From Streptomyces katrae (GTDB taxonomy: Bacteria > Actinomycetota > Actinomycetes > Streptomycetales > Streptomycetaceae), in assembly GCF_002028425.1 (NCBI RefSeq), contig NZ_CP020042.1, positions 6,237,560 to 6,301,559 on the forward strand: 64,000 bases of DNA. Reading direction: 5' to 3'. Below the pieces are notes generated by a model that saw only the letters and a program-made list of their open reading frames with translations, had not been told where the DNA came from and searched no databases. Positions within the stretch are counted from its first letter, which is position 1; every line of letters starts with the position of its first letter. Positions 37,156-45,146 of this stretch are shown in pieces. The position numbers were made by a program, and so were the translations under genes.

Positions 37156-37340
37156 CCTGTTGATGCCATGACCTACATGGGCCATGCGGAACCGTCGACA
37201 CCGGCTAGAGGCTGCGGCCAGTATCAATCGAGACGGGGTACCGCCCCGCGGCAGACCCTTACACAGCTCATCGCCTTTCTCTCGTGCCTTCCCCACCCAC
37301 CCGTGTGGTTCCGGCATGCCATTTTCCTTGAGGGGTAACC

Positions 37341-37520
37341 GTGCACAACCGCATGAACCGACTGTTCCGGATGGCCGTTCTCTCCCTTCTCGTCGCCCTT
37401 CCTGTCCTTTTCGCCGGCGGCGTGGTTCCCGGCCCGGCCACGGCGTCCGCACCGGCGTCCGCACCGGCGGCGGACGAGTACGTGGACCTGGCGGCGCCCG
37501 GCAACTGGGCCTGGGACTAG
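37341..37520 (+). CDS. 59-residue secreted peptide, possible precursor
   Basis: A short gene with a strong ribosome site (GAGGGG six bases before GTG 37341) and good GC bias at third positions. The N-terminus (HNRMNRLFRMAVLSLLVALP, then VLFAGG) is a classical Sec signal peptide. An Ala/Pro/Ser linker follows (ATASAPASAPAA), then the C-terminal DEYVDLAAPGNWAWD with two Trp. A terminator-like hairpin follows ten bases after the stop. It could be a signalling peptide, a cluster-encoded ribosomal substrate or a small secreted accessory; no family is known to me. Confidence 0.65.
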   Translation: MHNRMNRLFRMAVLSLLVALPVLFAGGVVPGPATASAPASAPAADEYVDLAAPGNWAWD

Positions 37521-37530
37521 GCGACCCCTC

Positions 37531-37550
37531 CCCGTCCCGCTCCGGACGGG
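37531..37550 (+). terminator. Hairpin after the secreted peptide gene
   Basis: CCCGTCC (37531-37537) pairs with GGACGGG (37544-37550) around a six-base loop, ten bases after the peptide's stop codon. It may separate the peptide transcript from the biosynthetic genes. Confidence 0.55.
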
Positions 37551-37610
37551 CGCGGGCGGTACCCCCTGACTGACGACTCCCCGGCACGAGCCGAGAAAGA
37601 AGCGCCACTG

Positions 37611-37901
37611 ATGCAGACCGACATGACGCCGGGCGAACTCACCGACCGCGTGCGGGCCATCTGGGCCGAGGTCCTCGGCCGCTCCGACTTCAGCGACAGC
37701 GAGAGCTTCTTCGAGACGGGCGGGCACTCCCTGCTGGCGTCCAAGGTCATGGCACGGCTCGGCCGTGCGGTCGGCACGCGGCTCTCCATGCAGCTGATCT
37801 TCGACCACCGCACGGTGGAGCAGCTGGCGGCCGCCGTGCACGCCCAGCTGGCCGCCGGGAACCCCGCGACCGCGGCCGCTGCGGAGACGACGACGGCATG
37901 A
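37611..37901 (+). CDS. Free-standing peptidyl carrier protein
   Basis: A 96-residue carrier protein: LTDRVRAIWAEVLGRSDFSD, then SESFFETGGHSLLASKVMAR with the phosphopantetheine Ser in GGHSLL, and LIFDHRTVEQLAAAV. It must be activated by the PPTase at 44300. It has no fused adenylation domain; the stand-alone interrupted A domain at 41886 is the obvious loading partner (inference). It is the first biosynthetic gene of the cluster. Confidence 0.93.
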   Translation: MQTDMTPGELTDRVRAIWAEVLGRSDFSDSESFFETGGHSLLASKVMARLGRAVGTRLSMQLIFDHRTVEQLAAAVHAQLAAGNPATAAAAETTTA

Positions 37902-37947
37902 CCCCCGCGTAACAGTGAACCACCCCCCTCTTTCCTGGAGCCACCCC

Positions 37948-38622
37948 ATGTCTCATCACGTCGTCGCCAACGGCGAAGGCCAGCACTCGCTCTGGCCGAA
38001 CGCCCTGGACGTGCCCTCCGGCTGGCGGGCCACCGGGTTCTCCGGGACCGAGGAGGACTGCCTCGGGCACATCGCGGAGGTCTGGACCGACATGCGCCCC
38101 CGCTCCCTGCGCGAGCTGTCCGCGGCCGGCCCCCACGTCCTGGCGACCGAGCGGTTCGTCCTGCGGGAGCTGACCGCCGGCCAGGTCGCCGCGCTGCTCC
38201 GCGACGACGCGCCGGGCGACGATCAGGCCCCGGGCTACCCCACCGCGGGGACGCGCGCCGCGGCCACGGCGTTCGGGAGGCGGACCGCGGACCAGCACCT
38301 GCGGGGCTTCGGCATGTACCAGGTCGTACGCTGCGCCGACGGCCGGGTGATCGGCGACATCGGCTTCCACGCCCCGCCGCACGAGGGCTGCGTCGAGGTG
38401 GGCTTCGGCCTCGTGGAATCCGGCCGTGGCGCCGGGTACGCGAGCGGCGCGCTGCTCGAACTGACCCGCTGGGCGCTGGACCAGCCCGGCGTCACCACCG
38501 TCGTCGCGCGCACCGCGAAGGACAACCTCGCGTCGCAGGCCGTACTGGAGCGGGCCGGCTTCCACCGCGGCGCCGAAGAGGCGGAGCTGTTCCACTACAC
38601 CCGCGTACGGGGTGCCGCATGA
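37948..38622 (+). CDS. MbtH domain fused to a GNAT acetyltransferase
   Basis: A 224-residue fusion. Residues 1-60 are MbtH-like: VANGEGQHSLWPNALDVPSG, then DCLGHIAEVWTDMRPRSLRE, keeping the characteristic Trp, CL and WxDMRPxSL residues that bind adenylation domains. From about residue 65 a GNAT domain follows (TERFVLRELTAGQVAALL, VEVGFGLVESGRGAGYASGA with the acetyl-CoA loop). The MbtH part should stabilise the neighbouring A domains while the GNAT part acylates an amine, perhaps on a bound intermediate (inference). The stop overlaps the NRPS start (ATGA). A paralogue is encoded at 56216. Confidence 0.9.
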   Translation: MSHHVVANGEGQHSLWPNALDVPSGWRATGFSGTEEDCLGHIAEVWTDMRPRSLRELSAAGPHVLATERFVLRELTAGQVAALLRDDAPGDDQAPGYPTAGTRAAATAFGRRTADQHLRGFGMYQVVRCADGRVIGDIGFHAPPHEGCVEVGFGLVESGRGAGYASGALLELTRWALDQPGVTTVVARTAKDNLASQAVLERAGFHRGAEEAELFHYTRVRGAA

Positions 38623-41600
38623 CGGTGGCCACCCGGCCGGGCGCCGTGCTCTGGCACCCCAAGGACATCCCGGCCTCCGCGACGATCCACGGCGCTGTCG
38701 CCGCCGCGGCGGCGCTGCGCCCCGACGCGGTCGCCCTGCGGTACGGGGACGGCCTGACGGTCGGCTACGCGGAACTGGACGCGGCGGCGAACCGGCTCGC
38801 CGCCGAGCTGCTGGAACGGGGCGTCGGCGAGGGCGACTTCGTACCCGTCCTGGTTCCGGACGGGCCCGTACTGCCCGCCGTGCTCCTGGCGGTGCTCAAG
38901 ACCGGTGCGGCCTATGTGGCGCTGCCGGTCGACTGGCCGGCCGGGCGGCTCCAGCAGATCGCCGACCGGTGTGACGCCCGTGTCCAGCTCGTCGGGGACA
39001 CCGTGGCGGTCGCGCCGGCAGGACCGCAGAGCGTGCGCGTCCCGGCCGAGGTCGTGGCCCTCGCGCCGGAGCGGAGCGGGGAACCGGTCCCCGCCGCCGG
39101 CTCGGCGGACTCGCCGGCCTGCGTCTTCTTCACCTCCGGCTCCACCGGCGAGCCCAAGGGGGCCGTGTCACCGCACGCGGCGACCCTGCGCCTGTTCACG
39201 CCCGCCCCCTACTCCTGCGAGCCGGTCGCGCCGTTCGGCGACTGCCCGGACCTGTTCCCCGGGCGGGGCCCCCTCGCGCACTTCGGTCCGCGCACCGTCG
39301 CGCTGCGCACGTCCTCGGTCGCCTGGGACCTGGCCTCCATGGAGACCTGGGGGCCGCTGCTGAACGGCGGCTCGGTGGTCTACGGTCCGCCCGGTCCGCT
39401 CACCCCGGCCGCCGTCCGGGAAGCGGTGAAGGCCCACGGCGTCAACACGCTGCTGATGACGGCCTCGCTCTTCAACACCCTCGTGGACGAGGCCCCCGAG
39501 TGCTTCGACGGGATCACCCAGACGCTCTCCGGCGGCGAGCGGATGTCGACGGAACACGCGCGACGGCTGCTGACGGCCCACCCGGCGATCCACCTGGTGA
39601 ACGGATACGGGCCGGTCGAGTGCACCATCCTGGCCACGACGGTCCGCGTCCATGACGCGGCCGCCCTGGAGGGCGTCGTCGACGCGCCCATCGGCACGCC
39701 GCTGCCCGGCACCCTCGTGGTCGTGACGCGGGAGGACGGCACCGTCGCTGACCGGGGCGAGACCGGCGAGATCCTGCTGGGCGGCCCGGGACTCGTCAGC
39801 GAGTACCTCGCGGACCCCATGCAGACGGCGGAACGTTTCGTCGAGTCGGTGCTCCCGGCCGAGACCACCGGTCTGCAGGACGACACCCGCGTCCGGCTCT
39901 ACCGGACCGGCGATCTCGGCGTGGTCGACGAGGACGGCGTGCTCTGGTACCGCGGCCGCGTGGACCGCCAGCTCAAGATCCGCGGAGTGCGCGTCGAGCC
40001 GGCGGAGACCGAGGCCGCGCTGCGCCGCGAGCCGGGCGTGCACGACGCCGCCGTGGTCCCGCTGCGCGATGTGCAGGACCGGCCCGTCGGGCTGGCCGCC
40101 TGGGTCACCGGCGAGCGGGGGCTGGACGTCACGGCGCTGCGGGAGAAGCTGGCCTCGCTGCTGCCCGGCCCCCTGGCGCCGCGGTGGATAGGCCGGCTCG
40201 ACGCCTACCCGCGGGGCGGCTCGGGCAAGACGGACTACGCGGAGCTGGAACGCCTCGCCGCCCGTCAGGTCACCGCGCCGAGCGGCTCCACGCCCGCGCG
40301 GGGCCCGGAGGAGGAGCTGGTGGCGGCCGTGTTCGCGGCCGTACTGGGCGCCCCGCGGGCCTGGGCGGACACGCACCTGATCCACTCCGGCGGCGATTCC
40401 CTGGCCGCCGTCCGGATCGCGCACCGGCTCACGCTCGCCGCCGGCCGCCGGGTCACCGCCGCCGACGTGCTGTCCTCCCCCCGGGTCTTCGAACTCGCGG
40501 CGCGCATGCGCGAGCTGCCCCGGACGGCCGCTGCCGCGCCGGGCGCGCACGACGGGAGCGAGACCGCCGAGTGGGAACTGTCCGCGGGACAGATCCGGAT
40601 CTGGCTCACCGAGCAGCTCGCCCCGGGATGCCCGCAGAACCTGGTCCAGCGCACCACCGAACTCGAAGGACCGCTCGACATCGAGGCGTTGCGCGCCGCC
40701 CTGGGCGATGTGATCGACTGCCATCCGGTCCTGCGGACGGTCTACCTCGAGGACGAGGACGGCGTGCCGTTCCAGCGGATCCTGCCGCCCGGCGGCCCCG
40801 CGCCCCTGGAGGAGATCCGCGTCCCGGCGGCCGAGCTGCCGGCGCGTGCCCGGGCCTTCGCCGCCGCCCCGGTGGACCTCACCACGGGCCCCGTGCTGCG
40901 GCTCGGCGTGCTGCACGACCCGGACGCGGCGGGGCGCGCCACCGCGGTACTGGCCGTGCACCACATCGCGGTGGACGGCTGGTCCCTCCCCGTCATCGTC
41001 GAGGACCTGCGCTGCGCCTACGAGGCGCGCTCGCGCGGGCAAGCCCCCGTCCTGCCCGCGGAGGCCGTGGGATACGCGGCCTGGCACGGCGCGGAGGCGG
41101 CCACGGCCGATCCCGCCGAACGGGAGCGGCGGGTCGGGGCGTGGCGTGCGGAGCTCGCGGGAGTCCAGGACGTACCGATCACCGCGCCGCCCGCCACGGC
41201 CGCGCCCGCCCCCGGCGGGGAGGTCGGCCTCATCGCGGCGCCCGTCGCGCCCGGAGCCGGTGCCGCGGTGCGTGACCTCGCCCGTTCGACGGCGGCCACC
41301 CCGGCCGTCGTGCTGCTGGCGGTGTTCGCGCAGGCGGTCTCCGACATCACCGGCGCGCGCCGGTTCTGCGTGGCCGTCCCGGTGGCGGGACGGTCGGACC
41401 CCGGGCTCGCCCGCACGGTGGGCTTCTGCGTGAACACCGTCCCCGTGCGCGTCGACACCGAGCCGGGTACGGACCCGCTCTCGCTCGTGCCGGCGCTGCG
41501 GCGGCGCTTCCTGCGGGCGCTGCGCGACGAACTCCCGTTCAACGACGTCGTGGCGGCGGCCGGCGGGGACCGAGGCCACCGGATGCCGCTCGTACAGGTC

Positions 41601-41876
41601 TGCATGGCCTACCAGACGGATGCCGACGCCCCCCTGACCCTGCCGCCCGCCCTCTCGCGCCCCGCCCCGACCCCGGCCGGCGACGGTGGCTTCGAGCTCA
41701 CCTGGGAACTCTGGCCGAACCATGCCGCAGCCGCGGACGGCGGGATCGCGGGCACCGTGCAGTTCCGCACCGGGGCCTTCCCCGCCGGCGCGGCCCGTTC
41801 GCTGCGGGAGCGGCTCGACGCCCTGCTCAGCGCGCTGCCCGTCCCCCCCGCAGCCTTCCAGCCCCACAGAAAGTGA
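38619..41876 (+). CDS. Nonribosomal peptide synthetase, A-PCP-C
   Basis: A 1085-residue NRPS. The adenylation domain has FFTSGSTGEPKG near residue 170, VAWDLASMETWGPLLNGG (A4, with the amino-group-binding Asp), NGYGPVECT, YRTGDLG and the A10 Lys in PRGGSGKTDY. The PCP has IHSGGDSLAAV near 591. The condensation domain has VHHIAVDGWS near 781 and ends the protein. The order A-PCP-C means the C domain joins this residue to one on a downstream protein. I cannot predict the amino acid reliably. It overlaps the MbtH-GNAT gene by four bases. Confidence 0.95.
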   Translation: MTVATRPGAVLWHPKDIPASATIHGAVAAAAALRPDAVALRYGDGLTVGYAELDAAANRLAAELLERGVGEGDFVPVLVPDGPVLPAVLLAVLKTGAAYVALPVDWPAGRLQQIADRCDARVQLVGDTVAVAPAGPQSVRVPAEVVALAPERSGEPVPAAGSADSPACVFFTSGSTGEPKGAVSPHAATLRLFTPAPYSCEPVAPFGDCPDLFPGRGPLAHFGPRTVALRTSSVAWDLASMETWGPLLNGGSVVYGPPGPLTPAAVREAVKAHGVNTLLMTASLFNTLVDEAPECFDGITQTLSGGERMSTEHARRLLTAHPAIHLVNGYGPVECTILATTVRVHDAAALEGVVDAPIGTPLPGTLVVVTREDGTVADRGETGEILLGGPGLVSEYLADPMQTAERFVESVLPAETTGLQDDTRVRLYRTGDLGVVDEDGVLWYRGRVDRQLKIRGVRVEPAETEAALRREPGVHDAAVVPLRDVQDRPVGLAAWVTGERGLDVTALREKLASLLPGPLAPRWIGRLDAYPRGGSGKTDYAELERLAARQVTAPSGSTPARGPEEELVAAVFAAVLGAPRAWADTHLIHSGGDSLAAVRIAHRLTLAAGRRVTAADVLSSPRVFELAARMRELPRTAAAAPGAHDGSETAEWELSAGQIRIWLTEQLAPGCPQNLVQRTTELEGPLDIEALRAALGDVIDCHPVLRTVYLEDEDGVPFQRILPPGGPAPLEEIRVPAAELPARARAFAAAPVDLTTGPVLRLGVLHDPDAAGRATAVLAVHHIAVDGWSLPVIVEDLRCAYEARSRGQAPVLPAEAVGYAAWHGAEAATADPAERERRVGAWRAELAGVQDVPITAPPATAAPAPGGEVGLIAAPVAPGAGAAVRDLARSTAATPAVVLLAVFAQAVSDITGARRFCVAVPVAGRSDPGLARTVGFCVNTVPVRVDTEPGTDPLSLVPALRRRFLRALRDELPFNDVVAAAGGDRGHRMPLVQVCMAYQTDADAPLTLPPALSRPAPTPAGDGGFELTWELWPNHAAAADGGIAGTVQFRTGAFPAGAARSLRERLDALLSALPVPPAAFQPHRK

Positions 41877-41885
41877 CACCACCGG

Positions 41886-44303
41886 ATGACCCCCCCGAGT
41901 GAAGCCGTACCGAGCCCCGTGGGGCCGGGGGACCTCCCCCCGGATGCCTGGAACGACACCGTCCGCCCCTTCGGCCGGGAGACCACCCTCCCCGCCCTGC
42001 TCGCCGGGACCGCGCGCCGGGTGCCCGGCCGGCCGGCGCTCCTCGACGGCACGCGGACGCTGACCCACGCCGAACTCGACGAGCGGGCGGAGCGGTTGGC
42101 CAACCACCTGCGCACGCTGGGCATCGGCAGGGGCTCCCACGTGGGCCTGCTGTCCACCCGGTCGGCGGAGGCCGTGGTCAGCCTCCTCGCCGTGCTCAAG
42201 GCGGGCGCCACCTATGTGCCGCTCGACATCCGCTGGCCGGCGTCCCGGATCCGGTCGCTCCTCGCCGGACTGGGCGTCAGCGCCCTGCTCGCCTCCCGGG
42301 ACCAGCTCCCCACCGTCGGAGCGGTCCGCTGGGACGTCCCCAGCCTGCGGCACGTCGTCGTGCACGACCTGACGACCGAGGACACCTGGCCGGACTCGTT
42401 CGACGAGGAAGCCGTCGGCGACCTGTGGAACTACGTGGCGGAGCTGCCGGACCCCCTGCAGGCCGCGGGCTTCAACCTCGCCACCTCCTCCGGACACCTC
42501 TACACCGAGGACGAGGTGACGGCCTACCGCGACCACGTCGTACGACTGGCGCGCGAGGCGCTGCCCTCCGAGGGGGGCGCGGTACTGGAGATCGGCTGCG
42601 GTTCGGGTCTGATCACGCAGGCCCTCGCGCCGCACGCCGCGCGGTACACCGCCGTCGACCCCGCCGCCTCCGCGGTGGCGGCCGCGGCGGACCGGGCCGC
42701 CCGGGCGGGAGCCGCGCTCACCGGCGCCACCGCGTTCGCCCACGAGGCCACGAGCGCCCTCGACCACCCGGTGGACCTCGTGCTGCTCGCCAGCACCGTC
42801 CAGTTCTTCCCCGACATGGACTACCTCGTACGCGTCCTGGCGGACGTGCTGGCGAAACTGGCACCCGGCGGATCCGTCGTGCTCGCCGATCTCGTCGATC
42901 CGGAGCTCGGGCGGCACACCGGTCTCAGTGTTCCGCGGTCGTTCTTCGCGGCGCTGGAAAGGGCCGTCCCCGCAGCCGCGGTCAGGGTGCTCGGCCGCGA
43001 CGGCGGGCAGTGGCCCGCCGAACTGGCCGCGCGCTACGACGTGGTGATCACGGTCTCGGCGCGGATCCCCGAGGACAACGGGCTGCGCGCGCTGCGCTCC
43101 TGGACCGGCTGGCACGTCGACCGGCGCCCGGCCGCACCGGTGGCCGGCGAGCCCGCTCCGCAGGACGTCGCCTACGTCATCTTCACCTCCGGGTCCACGG
43201 GGGAGCCCAAGGGCGTCATGGTCGACCACCGGGCCGTGGTCAACCTCGTCGACTGGATCAACCGGGTCCACGAGGTGGGAGAAGACGACCGGCTGCTGTT
43301 CGTCACCTCCTTCTGCTTCGACCTGTCGGTGTACGACATGTTCGGCGTGCTCGCCGCGGGCGGCTCCGTCCGGGTGGTGCCGGACGCGGCGCTGACCGAG
43401 CCCGACCTGCTGGTGGACCTGCTCGAACAGGAGCGGATCACCATCTGGGACTCCGCCCCCGCGGCGATGGCCCACGTCATGCCGTTCCTGGAATGCCGTG
43501 ACCCGCAGGGGCGCGAGGACCTGCGGCTCGTCATGCTCAGCGGTGACTGGATCCCGGTGACCCTGCCGGACGAGATCCGCGGCGAGTTCCCCGGAGCGCA
43601 CGTGCTCGCGCTCGGCGGCGCGACCGAGTGCACCGTCTGGTCGAACAGCTTCCCGGTCGGGGACGTGGATCCCTCCTGGCCGAGCGTCCCGTACGGGCGT
43701 CCGATGCAGAACGCCCGGTACTACGTGCTCGACGCCGGGATGCGGCCCTGCCCGGTCGGCGTCCCCGGCGACCTCTACATCGCCGGCACCTGCGTGGCCC
43801 TGGGCTACGCGGGAGCTCCCCGGCTCACGGCCGGACGGTTCCTGCCGGACCCGTTCGTCCCCCCGGGAGCACCGCAGGGGTCGGAGGCCAGGATGTACCG
43901 CACCGGCGACCGGGCCCGCTGGCTGCCGGACGGGAACCTCGAATTCCTCGGCCGTCTCGACGACCAGGTCAAGATCCGCGGGTACCGCGTCGAACTGGGC
44001 GAGGTGCAGGCGGCGTTGACCCGGTGTCCCGGCGTCAAGTCCGCCGTCGTCCTCGCCCCGGAGACCGGGCACGGGCGGGAGCTGGCGGCCTTCTACGTCC
44101 CCGAGGCGGCTGCGGCCGGCGGCGGCGCCGGGGCGGCGCCGGACGAGGTCCTGGCGGCCCTGGGGGGCCTGCTTCCCGCGTACATGATCCCCAGCCGTCT
44201 CAAGGCGGTCGCCTCCTTCCCGGTCGGCCCCACCGGCAAGATCGCCCGGGACCGGCTTCTCGCGGACACCGCGGCGGGGAACGCGCACCCGGGCGTCCGG
44301 TGA
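41886..44303 (+). CDS. Stand-alone adenylation domain interrupted by a methyltransferase
   Basis: An 805-residue protein. The A domain begins with LTHAELDERAERLANHL and VLKAGATYVPLDIRWP (A2); from about residue 150 to 420 a SAM methyltransferase is inserted (VLEIGCGSGLITQALAP near 233, then APGGSVVLADLVD). The A domain resumes with FTSGSTGEPKGVMVD (A3), FCFDLSVYDMFGVLAAGG (A4) and FPVGPTGKIARDRL (A10). The pocket pattern D-L-Y with IWDSAPA, LSGD and TECTVWS is close to cysteine-activating domains, so a methylated Cys is the likely product (inference). No carrier domain is attached. The stop overlaps the PPTase start. Confidence 0.9.
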   Translation: MTPPSEAVPSPVGPGDLPPDAWNDTVRPFGRETTLPALLAGTARRVPGRPALLDGTRTLTHAELDERAERLANHLRTLGIGRGSHVGLLSTRSAEAVVSLLAVLKAGATYVPLDIRWPASRIRSLLAGLGVSALLASRDQLPTVGAVRWDVPSLRHVVVHDLTTEDTWPDSFDEEAVGDLWNYVAELPDPLQAAGFNLATSSGHLYTEDEVTAYRDHVVRLAREALPSEGGAVLEIGCGSGLITQALAPHAARYTAVDPAASAVAAAADRAARAGAALTGATAFAHEATSALDHPVDLVLLASTVQFFPDMDYLVRVLADVLAKLAPGGSVVLADLVDPELGRHTGLSVPRSFFAALERAVPAAAVRVLGRDGGQWPAELAARYDVVITVSARIPEDNGLRALRSWTGWHVDRRPAAPVAGEPAPQDVAYVIFTSGSTGEPKGVMVDHRAVVNLVDWINRVHEVGEDDRLLFVTSFCFDLSVYDMFGVLAAGGSVRVVPDAALTEPDLLVDLLEQERITIWDSAPAAMAHVMPFLECRDPQGREDLRLVMLSGDWIPVTLPDEIRGEFPGAHVLALGGATECTVWSNSFPVGDVDPSWPSVPYGRPMQNARYYVLDAGMRPCPVGVPGDLYIAGTCVALGYAGAPRLTAGRFLPDPFVPPGAPQGSEARMYRTGDRARWLPDGNLEFLGRLDDQVKIRGYRVELGEVQAALTRCPGVKSAVVLAPETGHGRELAAFYVPEAAAAGGGAGAAPDEVLAALGGLLPAYMIPSRLKAVASFPVGPTGKIARDRLLADTAAGNAHPGVR

Positions 44304-45025
44304 CCCCGGCCGCGACCCCGGCGGCGGCGGAAGCGAGGACCACGGCGGGCTTCGCCGGCGGCCTCGCCCCACGGGTGTCCGTGTGGTCGATGCGCGTGCC
44401 GCCGGCCCACGAGCTCGACGCCCTCGACCTGTCCGTGCTCGACGCGGAGGAACGCCGGCGCATGACGACGTTCCGGCACGAGGCCGACCGGGTCCGCTAC
44501 GGCTTCGCACACGTCGCCCTGCGCCGCGTCCTGGCCGCCCGGCTGGACGTCGATCCGTACGCGGTGCGGTTCGGCCGCGACCCCTGCCCGCTGTGCTCGG
44601 GGCCGCACGGGCGGCCCGTACTGGACGAACCCGCCGTACGGACACGGTTCTCCCTGTCCCACAGCGGCCGGCGCGTGCTGATCGCCGTCGCCGAGCCGAC
44701 GGTGGGCGTCGACGTGGAAGGCATCCCGAGCGGAACGACCGTCACGGACGTGGGACGCGCCCTGCACCCGGCGGAGCGCGCCGCGATCGCATCGGTGCCG
44801 CTCGCCGGGCGGGCAGCCGCCTTCGCCCGGGTGTGGGCGCGCAAGGAGGCGTACCTCAAGGGCATCGGCACCGGCCTGGGGCGGGACCTCGGCAAGGACG
44901 ACACCGGGTCCCCCATCGCGGGCTGGCGGCTCGTCGACCTGCCCGTGGACGACGCGCACGCGGCGGCCCTCGCGGTGCACTCGCCGCTGGCGCCGGCCGT
45001 CGACATACGCGATTCGCTGCCTTAG
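44300..45025 (+). CDS. Sfp-type 4'-phosphopantetheinyl transferase
   Basis: A 241-residue PPTase that moves phosphopantetheine from CoA to the Ser of the carrier domains in this cluster. The motifs are RFSLSHSGRRVLIAVA, VGVDVEGIPSG (Mg ligands) and VWARKEAYLKGIGTGLGRDL. Length is normal for the Sfp/Svp class. The GTG start overlaps the adenylation protein's stop (GTGA), so the two are coupled. Confidence 0.95.
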   Translation: MTPAATPAAAEARTTAGFAGGLAPRVSVWSMRVPPAHELDALDLSVLDAEERRRMTTFRHEADRVRYGFAHVALRRVLAARLDVDPYAVRFGRDPCPLCSGPHGRPVLDEPAVRTRFSLSHSGRRVLIAVAEPTVGVDVEGIPSGTTVTDVGRALHPAERAAIASVPLAGRAAAFARVWARKEAYLKGIGTGLGRDLGKDDTGSPIAGWRLVDLPVDDAHAAALAVHSPLAPAVDIRDSLP

Positions 45026-45082
45026 GGCAATTCTTTCGCTTTTCCTTTGCCGCCACCGGTGTGCGTATGCACAAAGAAAAGG

Positions 45083-45111
45083 TTGACAGGGTCGGTCTCG
45101 GTCAACATAGT
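45083..45111 (+). promoter_or_regulatory. Internal cluster promoter with possible operator
   Basis: TTGACA (45083-45088) and CATAGT (45106-45111) are spaced by 17 bases, about 36 bases before the next start. GTTGAC (45082-45087) and GTCAAC (45101-45106) form an inverted repeat over the same promoter. The surrounding 100 bases are unusually A/T-rich. This should start a second transcript beginning with the dioxygenase-like genes. Confidence 0.7.
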
Positions 45112-45146
45112 TTTTTATCGGCAAGATCATACGTGGGGGATTCTGT

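Noticed and set aside
37168..37335. 56-codon plus-strand frame ending just before the secreted peptide gene
   Set aside because: Third-position GC is low compared with neighbours, there is no good ribosome site, and the sequence is featureless; treated as chance.
39168..44645. Very long (1825-residue) minus-strand open frame across the NRPS genes
   Set aside because: It is a high-GC shadow of the adenylation and condensation domains, which have all their motifs on the plus strand.
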